A stretch of DNA of 64,000 bases from Pseudolysinimonas_A sp947085045 (GCA_947085045.1 CAMTUU010000008.1:62001-126000); one strand, 5' to 3'; shown: positions 42,785-53,057, counted from the stretch's first letter. The notes: a model not told the origin generated them from the letters alone. Made by a program: numbers and translations.

Positions 42785-42909
42785 CTACGTCATCCGGGCG
42801 TGTCGCGCCAACCGAGAACGCTCCGGATGTCGTAGGCCCTCGATTGGTCCGCGTGTTGCGTATCCCTCCGCGAGTTTCTCGTAGGCACGACTCGCAAATG
42901 GCGGACCAA
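42785..42909. repeat. Dispersed hairpin repeat, copy A (infA-mtlD gap)
   Basis: Two hairpins in tandem. The first pairs 42785-42797 with 42823-42835 (12 of 13). The second pairs TTGGTCCGC (42844-42852) with GCGGACCAA (42901-42909), then GTG/ATG mismatches, then TTGCG with CGCAA. It shares with copy B (63266-63369) an identical 16-base block CCGGGCGTGTCGCGCC, the outer palindrome with mismatches at the same place, and an inner TTCTCGTAGGC-type block. It fills most of the gap between infA and mtlD. Confidence 0.75.
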
Positions 42910-42922
42910 CCGCGAGTGGAGC

Positions 42923-44059
42923 TCAGAGGGTCGCGCGCACCGAGGCGACCGCCGCAGCGGCGCCTTCGTAGAGCGCGTCGGTCGCGGTGAGACCCATCAC
43001 GTCGCCCACGATGTCGGTGCCGTCGCGCAGGAGCGCCTGCAGCTCCACGGCCTCCTCGTCGCCGGGGGCGTCGAAGAGCAGCGCCGCCGACATCGCCCCG
43101 AGCAGCGCCGTCGCGGATCCGCCGGTCGCGGCGATCTCCGCCGCCGGCGACACGAACCGCTCGTGCCGCGAGAGCTTCCGCAGCGGCTGGCGGCCGACGC
43201 GCTCCACCGAGTCGTCGATCGCGGGGTTCGAGAACCGCTCCAGCGTCTTCGCCCGGTAGGCCGCCTGCTCGTCGGGGTCGAAGCCGTGCTTCGCGACCAG
43301 GTACTCCGAGGTCTCCAGCAGGACGGCATCCACCGCGGTGCGCACCGCCGGGTCGCCGAGGGCCGCCGCGATCGTCGCGTGACCGGCGAGCCGTCCGTGG
43401 TACGCGGTGGTGGCGTGCCCGGTGTTGACGGTGAAGAGCTTCCGCTCGATGTAGGGCGCGAGGTCGGGCACGAAGTGCGCACCCGGGATGTCGGGCACCG
43501 CCGCGCCGAACGGGGTCGACTCGACCGCCCACTCGCAGTACGGCTCGACGAGCACGTCGAGTCCTTCGGTGGTCTGCTCGGGCACGATCCGGTCGACGGC
43601 GGTGTTCGCGAAGACCGCGCGACTCGCGAGGTCGGTGTCGCCGGTGTGCTTCAGCACTTCGTCCCGCAGAAGAGCGGTCGCGCCGAGCGCGTTCTCGCAC
43701 GCCATCACCGCGAGCGGGCGGGCCGACGCAGGACGGGCCAGGATGCCGGCGGCGATCGCGGGCGCGACGAACTTCAGCACGTTGGGGCCGACCGCGGTGG
43801 TGACGACATCGGCCGACGCGATCGCGGCGACCAGGGCATCCGGATCGGCGGAGGAGTCGATCCCCCGGTAGCCGGTGACCGTCTTCTCCAACCCGCCGAC
43901 GCCCGCTTCGATCACGCGGTACGACGGCGTCGTGTCGAGCAGGCCGATCAGGGTGGCGTTCACATCGGCGAACACGACCTCGTAGCCCGCTTCGTGCAAC
44001 AGCAGTCCGATGAAGCCGCGGCCGATGTTGCCGGCCCCGAAGTGGACGGCGGTGGCCAC
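42923..44059 (-). CDS. mtlD: Mannitol-1-phosphate 5-dehydrogenase
   Basis: A 378-residue NAD-dependent enzyme turning mannitol 1-phosphate into fructose 6-phosphate. The Rossmann motif VHFGAGNIGRGFIGLLL is at 6-22; the PYCEWAVES segment and the NTGHATTAYHG catalytic region, with its characteristic Lys/Asn/His set in this family, are visible. GTG start two bases after the mtlF stop. Last gene of the mannitol operon. Confidence 0.96.
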   Translation of the reverse strand: MATAVHFGAGNIGRGFIGLLLHEAGYEVVFADVNATLIGLLDTTPSYRVIEAGVGGLEKTVTGYRGIDSSADPDALVAAIASADVVTTAVGPNVLKFVAPAIAAGILARPASARPLAVMACENALGATALLRDEVLKHTGDTDLASRAVFANTAVDRIVPEQTTEGLDVLVEPYCEWAVESTPFGAAVPDIPGAHFVPDLAPYIERKLFTVNTGHATTAYHGRLAGHATIAAALGDPAVRTAVDAVLLETSEYLVAKHGFDPDEQAAYRAKTLERFSNPAIDDSVERVGRQPLRKLSRHERFVSPAAEIAATGGSATALLGAMSAALLFDAPGDEEAVELQALLRDGTDIVGDVMGLTATDALYEGAAAAVASVRATL

Positions 44060-44061
44060 GA

Positions 44062-44493
44062 CTACGCGTCCAGGTCGATGAGGTCGGCGAACTCCTGCGG
44101 CGTGGTCGCCGTCCCGAGCCTCGCCACGGTGTCCTCGTCGGAGAACGCGATCGCGATGCCGGAGAGGATGCCGAGGTGGTCGTCGCCCTTGCCGGCGATG
44201 CCGACGACGAAGCGCACGGGATTGCCGTCCCAGTCGATCGGCTCGTCGTAACGCACGACGGCGAGGGCGGAACTCAGGATGCCCTCCTTCGCCTCGTTCG
44301 TGCCATGCGGGATCGCGAGGAGGTTGCCCATGTAGGTCGACACCGACGCCTCCCGGTCGAACATCGCGTCGGCGTACGCCTGGGTGACGCTGCCGGCGTC
44401 GACGAGGAGTTTGCCGACCTCGCGAATGGCGTCATCGCGGGTGCGGGCGGAGCCCGACAGGTTGATGCGGTCGAGTTCGAGCACGTTGGACAT
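44062..44493 (-). CDS. mtlF: Mannitol-specific PTS enzyme IIA
   Basis: A 143-residue phosphocarrier passing phosphate from HPr to the EIIB domain of MtlA. The active histidine is H63 in LLAIPHGTNE, the family signature. ATG 44493 with GAAGGAA nine bases upstream; the open frame extends 19 codons more without similarity. Placed between mtlA and mtlD. Confidence 0.96.
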   Translation of the reverse strand: MSNVLELDRINLSGSARTRDDAIREVGKLLVDAGSVTQAYADAMFDREASVSTYMGNLLAIPHGTNEAKEGILSSALAVVRYDEPIDWDGNPVRFVVGIAGKGDDHLGILSGIAIAFSDEDTVARLGTATTPQEFADLIDLDA

Positions 44494-44572
44494 TGCGGTT
44501 CCTTCCCCGGTGGGCCAGGTGCGGGGCGGCGGGAAGCCACCGCCCCGCACCCATCCTGCTCCTACTGGCTGA

Positions 44573-46066
44573 CTACTTCGCGGCCTTCTGGTTTTCGGCC
44601 ACCGTGGCGACGACCTCGTCGTATGCCGGGCTGTTCATGAAGTTGTCGACCGACACGTGGACCGCGTTCGGCGCCTGCTTCTTGGCACGATCCGTGAGCT
44701 GCTGCTGCGTGATCACCAGATCCTCGTTGCCCTCCAGGTTCACGATCGCCTTGTTGGTGACCGTCACCCCGGTGACGCCGGCATCCTTCAGCTTCTTGCG
44801 CAGCACCGTCGCGCCCATCGCGCTCGAGCCCATGCCCGCGTCGCACGCGAACACGATGTTCGAGATCGTTCCGCCGACACCGGCGGCCGCGAGTCCGGAG
44901 AGCACGGCGCTGTCCTTGCCCTTGTTCGCCTGGGTCTGGGCGATCGCCGACGAGAAGGCGGCATCCGCCTCGGCCAGGTCGCGCTTGCGGCTTGCGCGCA
45001 GGAAGACCGCGCAGACGAGGAAGGTGACCGCGGCCGAGAGGATGACCGACAGGATGACGCCGACGTAGCTGTTGCGCTCCGTCTGGGCGAGCACCGCGAT
45101 GATCGATCCCGGAGCAGCCGGGGCGACGAGGCCCGACCCGAAGACCAGGTTGGTCGTGACGCCGGTCGCACCGCCGAGGATCAGGCCGATGATGAGAATC
45201 GGCTTGGCGAGCACGTACGGGAAGTACACCTCGTGGATGCCACCCAGGAACTGGATGATGAACGCGCCCGGGGCGGTGGCGCGCGCGGCGCCGACTCCGA
45301 AGACGGTGATCGCGAGCAGGAGGCCCGCACCGGGGCCGGGGTTGGCCTCGACGAGGAACAGCAGGCTCTTGCCCTGCTCCAGTACCTGCTCGGTGCCGAG
45401 CGGGGTGAACACGCCGTGGTTGATCGCGTTGTTGAGGAACAGCACCTTGGCGGGCTCGACGATGATGCTCGCGAGCGGGATGAGACCCGAGTCGATGAGG
45501 AAGCCGACTGCGCCGCCGAGGACGTCGGTGAACCACTTGATGATCGGCGCGAGACCGAAGAACGCGGCGAGCGCGAGGCCGAAGCCGATGATGCCTGCCG
45601 AGAAGTTGTCGACGAGCATCTCGAATCCGGCGCGGACCTTGCCGATCCACAACTTCTCGATCTGCTTGAGGATGAGGGCCGCGAGCGGTCCGCAGATCAT
45701 CGCGCCGAGGAACATGATCGTGCCGGAGGCGCCGACGATCACACCCATCGTCACGATCGCCCCGATGACTCCACCGCGCACGCCGTAGACCATGCGGCCA
45801 CCGGTGTAGGCGATGAGGAGCGGCAGGAGGTAGGTGATCATCGGGCCGACGAGACCCGGCCAGGTGACTCCGTCGGCATCCTCGAAGCCGCCGAGCATGG
45901 CGTTGGGCGCCCAGCCGGTCGGGATGAAGAGGGCCGTGATGAGACCCCAGGCGATGAAGGCGGCGATATTCGGCAGGACCATGTTCGAGAGGAACGATCC
46001 GAACCGCTGCACGCCGACCCGTGCCTGGGTGACGCCCGATGGCGTCGTGGTTGACGTCGTTGTCAT
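44573..46066 (-). CDS. mtlA: Mannitol-specific PTS enzyme IICB
   Basis: A 497-residue permease-kinase importing mannitol as mannitol 1-phosphate. The EIIC part (about 20-360) has some eight to ten helices with the substrate motif GGIHEVYFPYVL at 275-286. The EIIB domain has its phosphocysteine C408 in IVFACDAGMGSSAMGA. The IIA part is a separate gene (mtlF), so this is the IICB form. ATG 46066 with GGAGAA nine bases upstream. Confidence 0.96.
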   Translation of the reverse strand: MTTTSTTTPSGVTQARVGVQRFGSFLSNMVLPNIAAFIAWGLITALFIPTGWAPNAMLGGFEDADGVTWPGLVGPMITYLLPLLIAYTGGRMVYGVRGGVIGAIVTMGVIVGASGTIMFLGAMICGPLAALILKQIEKLWIGKVRAGFEMLVDNFSAGIIGFGLALAAFFGLAPIIKWFTDVLGGAVGFLIDSGLIPLASIIVEPAKVLFLNNAINHGVFTPLGTEQVLEQGKSLLFLVEANPGPGAGLLLAITVFGVGAARATAPGAFIIQFLGGIHEVYFPYVLAKPILIIGLILGGATGVTTNLVFGSGLVAPAAPGSIIAVLAQTERNSYVGVILSVILSAAVTFLVCAVFLRASRKRDLAEADAAFSSAIAQTQANKGKDSAVLSGLAAAGVGGTISNIVFACDAGMGSSAMGATVLRKKLKDAGVTGVTVTNKAIVNLEGNEDLVITQQQLTDRAKKQAPNAVHVSVDNFMNSPAYDEVVATVAENQKAAK

Positions 46067-46113
46067 GGTGGTGTTTCTCCTTTTATCGGTGGGTGATGAG
46101 GGTGGTGCAGGTA

Positions 46114-47766
46114 TCAGGCGGGGATGAGGTTCTCGACCGCGGCGCGCGCGCCGGCGGCGTCCTCCGCGGCGAGAGCGAGCCGAGCCGCCTCCTGGGCGCC
46201 CGGCAGGGTCCAACGGGCGAGTTCGTCGCGCACATCGGCGATCGCCGGGGCGCTCATCGAGAGCGTGGTGACGCCCAGGCCGACGAGCACGACCGCGAGT
46301 TTCGGGTCGGCCGCGGCCTCGCCGCAGACGCCGACGGACTTCTTCAGGGAACCCCCGGCGGTGCCGATCTCGCCGACCAAACGCAGGACGGCGGGATGGA
46401 ACGGGTCCTGCAGGTTCGACACCGAGCCGAGCATCCGGTCGGCCGCCATCGTGTACTGGGTGAGGTCGTTGGTACCAATCGAGGCGAAGTCGGCGACGGC
46501 GAGGATGCGGTCGGCGAGCAGTGCGGCGGCGGGCACCTCGACCATGACGCCCGCGGTCTTCAGCCCCAACTCGCGGGCCAGCCCGGTGAAGTAGCGGGTC
46601 TCGTCGACCGTGGCCACCATCGGTGCCATGACCCAGACATCCGCCTCGTTCTCGGCTTCGGCCTGTTCGAGGGCGGTGAGCTGGTCGCGCAGGATGTTCT
46701 CGCTCGCCCGGAGCGATCGGATGCCGCGGAGTCCGAGCGCCGGGTTCTCCTCCTCGGCGTCGTTGAGGAACGCGAGCGGCTTGTCGGCGCCCGCGTCGAG
46801 TGCGCGCACGACGACCTTCTTGCCGGGGAACCCTGCGAGGACCGCCGAATAGGCAGCCTTCTGCGCGTCGACCGTCGGCGCCGACGGCGAGTCGAGGAAC
46901 AGGAACTCGGTGCGGAACAGCCCGACGCCCTCGGCACCGGCGGCGACCGCCGACGCGACCCCTTCCGCGGATCCGAGGTTGGCGAGCAGCGGGATGCGCG
47001 TGCCGTCCGACAGCGCCCCCGGGCCGGAGGTGTGCACCCGGGCCGCGCGGTCGGCGACCTTCTGCTCGGCGGCGGCCAGGGCATCCGCGGAGGGGTCGGC
47101 CTCGACGGTGCCGGCTCCGGCATCCACGATCACGACGGTGCCCTCGGCGAGGTCGAGCGCTCCCGTGACGCCGACGACGGCGGGGAGCCCCTTCTCACCG
47201 GCGAGGATCGCGGTGTGCGAAGTCTTGCCGCCCTCGCTCGTCACGATCGCGAGGACCTGTGCGGGGTCGAGCAGCGCGGTGTCGGCGGGAGCCAGGTCGC
47301 GAGCAACGAGCACGAACGGCACCTCGCTCTCCGGGACACCCGGCGCGGGCACCCCGGCGATCCGCGCGATCGCGCGGCGCGAGACGTCGTCGAGGTCGGC
47401 GGCGCGCTCCCCGAGGTAGCCGCCGATCCCGGCGAGCATGTCACGGAAGACGCCGAACGCCTCGTGCACGGCACGCTCGGCGGTCGCGCCGGTGTCGATG
47501 CGGGCATCCACGTCGGTCTTCAGCATCGGGTCGTCCATCATCAGCGCCTGCGCCTCGAGCACCTCGCCCGCCTTGCCGCCGGCCTTCGCCGCCCGCGCCC
47601 GGATGTCCTCCGCCGTCGCGGCGAGCGCGTGCGTGACGCGCTCCTTCTCGGCGTCGGGACCAAGGGTGCTCTGCGTCGTCGGGGGCTCGGGGAGCGGGTC
47701 GGGCATCCGCAGCACCGAGCCGACCGCGAGCCCGCGGCCGACTCCGATCCCGCTGAGGGTCGTCAC
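46114..47766 (-). CDS. ptsI: PTS enzyme I (phosphoenolpyruvate-protein phosphotransferase)
   Basis: A 550-residue general PTS kinase that starts the phosphate relay from PEP to HPr. The active histidine is H184 in GGKTSHTAILA; the C-terminal barrel shows FRTEFLFLD, GIRS-type repeats and FASIGTNDLTQYTMAADR. The catalytic cysteine region SVGVCGEAAADPK is present. It overlaps ptsH by four bases and lies 47 bases upstream of mtlA. Confidence 0.97.
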   Translation of the reverse strand: MTTLSGIGVGRGLAVGSVLRMPDPLPEPPTTQSTLGPDAEKERVTHALAATAEDIRARAAKAGGKAGEVLEAQALMMDDPMLKTDVDARIDTGATAERAVHEAFGVFRDMLAGIGGYLGERAADLDDVSRRAIARIAGVPAPGVPESEVPFVLVARDLAPADTALLDPAQVLAIVTSEGGKTSHTAILAGEKGLPAVVGVTGALDLAEGTVVIVDAGAGTVEADPSADALAAAEQKVADRAARVHTSGPGALSDGTRIPLLANLGSAEGVASAVAAGAEGVGLFRTEFLFLDSPSAPTVDAQKAAYSAVLAGFPGKKVVVRALDAGADKPLAFLNDAEEENPALGLRGIRSLRASENILRDQLTALEQAEAENEADVWVMAPMVATVDETRYFTGLARELGLKTAGVMVEVPAAALLADRILAVADFASIGTNDLTQYTMAADRMLGSVSNLQDPFHPAVLRLVGEIGTAGGSLKKSVGVCGEAAADPKLAVVLVGLGVTTLSMSAPAIADVRDELARWTLPGAQEAARLALAAEDAAGARAAVENLIPA

Positions 47767-48026
47767 GCGTCGTGGTCTTCGAGCAGCATCGCCTCGAGGG
47801 CGTCGAGCGCCGCCTCGGCATCCTCGCCCTCGGCCGCGAGCACGACCTGATCGCCATGGTCGATGCCGAGCGAGATGACGCCGAGGATGCTCGAGGCGTC
47901 GACGGTGCGCTCGCCCTTCGTGATCTTCACCGGCACTCCCGCCTTCGCGGCGGTCTGGGTGAACAACGCGGCGGGACGGGCGTGCAGCCCGTTGCTCGAC
48001 GCGACGACGACAGTGCGCTCAGACAT
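47763..48026 (-). CDS. ptsH: Phosphocarrier protein HPr
   Basis: An 87-residue phosphocarrier. The phosphorylated histidine is H15 in SSNGLHARPAA; S46 in VDASSILGV is conserved although actinobacteria usually lack HPr kinase. ATG 48026 has AAAGGAG nine bases upstream. Its start overlaps the IIB-like gene by eight bases and its end overlaps ptsI by four. Confidence 0.96.
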   Translation of the reverse strand: MSERTVVVASSNGLHARPAALFTQTAAKAGVPVKITKGERTVDASSILGVISLGIDHGDQVVLAAEGEDAEAALDALEAMLLEDHDA

Positions 48027-48381
48027 TCGGTGTGCTCCTTTGCAGCGGGGTGTGGGTTTGTTCAGCCTCCGGCGAGCCGACGGTCCGGGCAAGGGTCTGG
48101 ACCAACGCGTCCACCACGTCGACGGCGAGGATGGTACCGGACGGCATCATCGCCTCGGGAGGCAGGATGCCGACCGGCCGCGGGGCCGCCCGCCGGCGGA
48201 TCGTCTCGGCGGAGTCCACCAGCTGCGGGGCGACGAGCACGGCGTCGGCGCCCGCCAGGGCGTCCTCGAGCGCGTGCTCGGTCGCGACGACGAACTCGAC
48301 CTCGGGCAGCGAGGCGGCGATGCGACGGGCGAGGAAGGTGCCGGAGACACCGGCGGCGCAGACGAGCACGATCGTCGCCAT
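48019..48381 (-). CDS. Small PTS IIB-like phosphocarrier of unknown specificity
   Basis: A 120-residue protein beginning ATIVLVCAAGVSGTFLARRIA, which looks like the phosphocysteine loop (C8) of lactose/cellobiose-type IIB domains; ADAVLVAPQ fits the second strand of that fold. It has no IIC or IIA partner here apart from the mannitol proteins. GGAGG lies five bases before the ATG. It opens the minus-strand operon and overlaps ptsH by eight bases, so it is made with HPr and EI. It may signal PTS state to the divergent regulator; that is a guess. Confidence 0.72.
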   Translation of the reverse strand: MATIVLVCAAGVSGTFLARRIAASLPEVEFVVATEHALEDALAGADAVLVAPQLVDSAETIRRRAAPRPVGILPPEAMMPSGTILAVDVVDALVQTLARTVGSPEAEQTHTPLQRSTPNV

Positions 48382-48453
48382 GTCGCCTCCTCGCGATCCA
48401 GCCGGGCAGAACTCTTCGAGTCTCCCGAACGAGGGCGGGGAGGCTCCACTAGA

Positions 48454-48479
48454 TTCGCTTCCGCACCCGCGGAAGCGAA
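48454..48479. promoter_or_regulatory. Perfect 11-bp inverted repeat between the PTS operon and its regulator
   Basis: 48454-48464 pairs perfectly with 48469-48479 around a four-base loop (TTCGCTTCCGC and its complement). It sits in the 143-base divergent region, 45 bases upstream of the regulator start. Either a DNA operator or an RNA hairpin is possible. A TAGATT (48450-48455) on the plus strand could be a -10 box. Confidence 0.55.
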
Positions 48480-48524
48480 GGCTCCGTGGCGCCCGGGCTC
48501 GGTAGCTGGTTGAGTGGCAGGGAG

Positions 48525-50405
48525 ATGGCCGACAAGTCACCGATGCTGCTGGCCTACCTCTCGCGCAGCGAGGGGTGGACGCCGGCGAGCGAGATCGCCG
48601 AGCACCTCGGGGTCTCCACCCGCACGGTGCGCAGCTACGTGACCGCCGTCAAGGTCGCCGCGGCGCCACTCGACGTCATCCTCTCCTCCCCCGACGGCTA
48701 CCGGCTGAACCGCGACGCGCACGCCGAGTTCGCCTCCCGCGACCGCACCGCCGAACGCGCCGGCACGCCCCGGGAGCGGATGACGTTCCTCGTCACCCGG
48801 CTCACCCATGCCGGCGTCGAGCTCGACGTGCACGACCTCGCCGACTCGCTGTTCGTGAGCGAGTCGACGATCGAGGGCGACCTGCGGCAGGTGCGGGCGC
48901 TCGCCCGTGAGGCGGGGTTGGAGCTCGTGCGCGGCGGCGACCACGTGCGGCTCGAGGGACCGGATGCCGGCCACCGTCGCCTCGTCAGCCGATTGTTCTC
49001 CGAGGAGCAGGCGCACGGGCTCGTCGACCTCCGCCGCGTGCAGGAGTCGTTCGGCACCGACGATCTCTCGGCGTTCAAGACCGACGTGATCGGGGTGCTC
49101 CAGACCCAGGGGTACGCGATCAACGAGTTCGGCCTCGATCGCGTGCTGCTGCACACCGCCATCGCCGTCGAGCGCTCGCGGGGGTCGGCCCTGGCCGAGC
49201 ACGCCCCCTCGCCCGCGGATCCGGTCGCCGTCGATCTGGACCGGCTCGTCGCCGAGCGCTTCGGCACCCGGCTCCCGGCGGGCGAGCTCACCGCGCTCAC
49301 CACCCTGCTCACCACTCGCGCCGGCACCCGCGTCGTGCCGCGGGACCAGCCGGGCGAGCACGCCGCGGTGCTGCGCCGCATCGTCGCGCACGCGCAGGAG
49401 GAGTTCCTCGTCGACCTCGACGACGACGCCTTCCTCAGCCGGCTCGGCGCCCACGTCGGCAACCTCGTCATCCGGGCGCGCGAAGGCGTCGGCAACCCCA
49501 ATCCGCTCGCCCGCACGATCAAGACGTCCTATCCGCTGACCTACGAACTCGCGGTGTTCATCGCGGCCGAGATCCAGAACGAGTTCACGATCTCGATCGG
49601 CGAAGACGAGATCGCTTACATCGCTCTGCACATCGGCTCGCACCTCGAACGTCGCGCCACCCACGGCGCCCGGCTCACCGCCGTGCTGGTGAGCCCGGGC
49701 TACCACGACATCGCCGACCTGCTGGAGCGCCGCATCCAGCCCGCCCTCGGCGACGAGGTGGCGATCGACCGCGTGCTCACCCGCACCGACGTCGACCCGG
49801 CCGCGCTGCAGGCCGACCTCGTCATCTCGACGGTGCCCTGGGAGGTGCGCCCGGCCAACGTCGTCATCGTGCAGCCCTTCCCGACCGACGCCGATCTGGA
49901 TGCCGTGCGCGGTGCGGTCACGCGCATCCGGCGCCAGCGGCGGCGGCGAGCGATCGCCGACGAACTGCTGCTCTACTTCGACGACGCCCTGTTCTTCCGT
50001 GACTCGGTCGTACGCGACGCGGACGGCGTGATCCGGCTCCTCGGCGAGCGGATGCAGGAACGCGGCATCATCGACGATGACTACCTCGACGGGGTGCTCG
50101 CCCGGGAGCGCATCTCGTCGACGGCGTTCACCGAGTGGCTCGCCGTTCCGCACGCCCTCACGATGTCCGCGAAGCGCACCGCCATCGCCATCGCGCTGTT
50201 CGAGAACCCGATCCCGTGGGGTGAGGGCACCGTGCAGGTCGTCGCCCTCGTCGCGTTCAGCGCGAAGGACCGCGCCAAGTTCCAGACGGTGTTCGAGCAG
50301 TTCGTCGAGGTGTTCTCGGAGCGCTCCGACGTGCTGCGGCTGATTCGGGCATCCATCGACTTCCCCACCTACATCGACGAACTCGTCCGCCTGATCGACG
50401 AGTGA
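48525..50405 (+). CDS. MtlR/BglG-type PTS-regulated transcriptional activator
   Basis: A 626-residue multidomain regulator. Residues 1-60 hold a winged helix (ASEIAEHLGVSTRTVRSYV), a second HTH lies near 100-135 (LADSLFVSESTIEGDLRQV), PRD domains (about 170-390) contain HTAIAVERSR and ALHIGSHLERR with the regulatory histidines, a IIB-like domain follows (about 395-480), and the C-terminal IIA-like domain has AVPHALTM. This is the architecture of MtlR activators, switched by PTS phosphorylation. ATG 48525 abuts GGGAG, an unusually close ribosome site, so the start is uncertain. Divergent from the mannitol operon it presumably controls. Confidence 0.9.
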   Translation: MADKSPMLLAYLSRSEGWTPASEIAEHLGVSTRTVRSYVTAVKVAAAPLDVILSSPDGYRLNRDAHAEFASRDRTAERAGTPRERMTFLVTRLTHAGVELDVHDLADSLFVSESTIEGDLRQVRALAREAGLELVRGGDHVRLEGPDAGHRRLVSRLFSEEQAHGLVDLRRVQESFGTDDLSAFKTDVIGVLQTQGYAINEFGLDRVLLHTAIAVERSRGSALAEHAPSPADPVAVDLDRLVAERFGTRLPAGELTALTTLLTTRAGTRVVPRDQPGEHAAVLRRIVAHAQEEFLVDLDDDAFLSRLGAHVGNLVIRAREGVGNPNPLARTIKTSYPLTYELAVFIAAEIQNEFTISIGEDEIAYIALHIGSHLERRATHGARLTAVLVSPGYHDIADLLERRIQPALGDEVAIDRVLTRTDVDPAALQADLVISTVPWEVRPANVVIVQPFPTDADLDAVRGAVTRIRRQRRRRAIADELLLYFDDALFFRDSVVRDADGVIRLLGERMQERGIIDDDYLDGVLARERISSTAFTEWLAVPHALTMSAKRTAIAIALFENPIPWGEGTVQVVALVAFSAKDRAKFQTVFEQFVEVFSERSDVLRLIRASIDFPTYIDELVRLIDE

Positions 50406-50456
50406 CCCGGCCCCCGCCGCGGGGCGCGTGCCACTGCACCGGGTTCGGCCCGCCAC

Positions 50457-51143
50457 TCACCCCGCGGTGAGTCGCTGCGCGTAGTCCTCGGCGAGGGCGT
50501 CGAGCAGACCACGGTCGTCGTCATCGGTGAGCGCCGCGTCGAGGGCGATCGCCACGTTGCCGTGCACCAGCACCCATTCGAACCGGGCTGACGTCTCGCC
50601 GCTGCTCGCCGTCGTGTCGAACGCGAAGCCGACGGCATCCACCGCGAAGCCGCCGTCGATCGCCGTCTGCTCCGTGCGCGCCCCGTCGACGCTCACGAAC
50701 TCCGGGCACGACATCCGGGCCGCGCGGAGGTCGGCCAGGAACGCCGACGCGTCGGCCGCCGACGGGAACCGCCGGGCGTACTGCGCGACCACGAGGTCGG
50801 CTCCCGGCGTCTCCCGGAACAGGGGCGGCGGCCGGAACACCGTGCCCTCCGCCGCCGCATCGCTCTGCAGGAGCAGCAGCGGCGGGATGCTGTCGCGGCA
50901 CGCGGCCGGTTCGACCTCGGGCGTCGAGGCGAGGAAGCGGCCGCGGTGGGCGGCGACCGTCGACGCCCCCGGGTCGGACTCGGCGTCGTTGAGGATCAGC
51001 AGCGCCGCGACCTCCTCGTCGCGCAGCTCCGGCTCGGCGGACGGATCGTCGGAGCGCCCGCCGAGCACGGGCGGAGTGAGCGCGCACGAGGCGAGCGTCA
51101 GCACCGCGAGCAGCGCGGCGACCGCGCTCCCCGTGCGACGCAT
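50457..51143 (-). CDS. Secreted lipoprotein of unknown function
   Basis: A 228-residue protein with a signal peptide (MRRTGSAVAALLAVLTLASC; lipobox LASC, cysteine at about 20) and then a soluble domain I do not recognise. Two further cysteines (ACRDSIPP and SCPEFV) could form a disulphide. The start at ATG 51143 is four bases after the adk stop, so it may be cotranscribed with secY-adk. It ends convergent with the MtlR-like gene. Confidence 0.72.
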   Translation of the reverse strand: MRRTGSAVAALLAVLTLASCALTPPVLGGRSDDPSAEPELRDEEVAALLILNDAESDPGASTVAAHRGRFLASTPEVEPAACRDSIPPLLLLQSDAAAEGTVFRPPPLFRETPGADLVVAQYARRFPSAADASAFLADLRAARMSCPEFVSVDGARTEQTAIDGGFAVDAVGFAFDTTASSGETSARFEWVLVHGNVAIALDAALTDDDDRGLLDALAEDYAQRLTAG

Positions 51144-51147
51144 CGGC

Positions 51148-51734
51148 TCAGGCGGCGGCCGAACCGAGGCCACGGTCGGCGAGCGCCGCGAAGATGCGAT
51201 CCGTGACCTCGTCGATCGGGCCGAGTCCGTCGACCTCGACGAGCAGCCGCTGCGCGCGGAACATGTCGATCAGCGGTGCCGTCTCGCGGATGTAGACCTC
51301 CTGGCGGTGCCGGATCGCCTCCTCCGAGTCGTCGACGCGGCCCTGGTCGATCGCACGCTGGCGCAGGCGCCGCACGATCTCATCCTGGTCGGCGACGAGC
51401 CGGATCACCGCGTCGAGCGTGTGCCCGTGCGAGGCGAGCAGGTTGGCGAGGTACTCCACCTGGTCGGTCGTGCGCGGGTACCCGTCGAGCAGGAACCCGC
51501 CGGCCGCATCCGCCTCGTCGAGACGGTCGGTCACCAGCGCGTTCGTGAGCGAATCGGGCACGTAGTCGCCGGCATCCACGATCGCCTTGACCTGCTTGCC
51601 GAGGTCGGTCTCGTCGGCGATGTTCGAGCGGAAGATGTCACCGGTCGAGATCGTCGGGATGTCGAAGCGCTCCGAGATGCGCGCTGCCTGAGTGCCCTTG
51701 CCCGCGCCCGGAGGCCCGACGATGAGCAGGCGGG

Positions 51735-51738
<4 letters not shown>
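51148..51738 (-). CDS. adk: Adenylate kinase
   Basis: A 196-residue enzyme balancing AMP, ADP and ATP. The P-loop is GPPGAGKGTQ (8-17), followed by TISTGDIFR, GFLLDGYPRTTDQ and a short LID (RQRAIDQGRVDDSEEAIRHR), the short-LID form. The GTG start overlaps the secY stop (GTGA). Confidence 0.97.
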
Positions 51739-53057
<1,319 letters not shown>

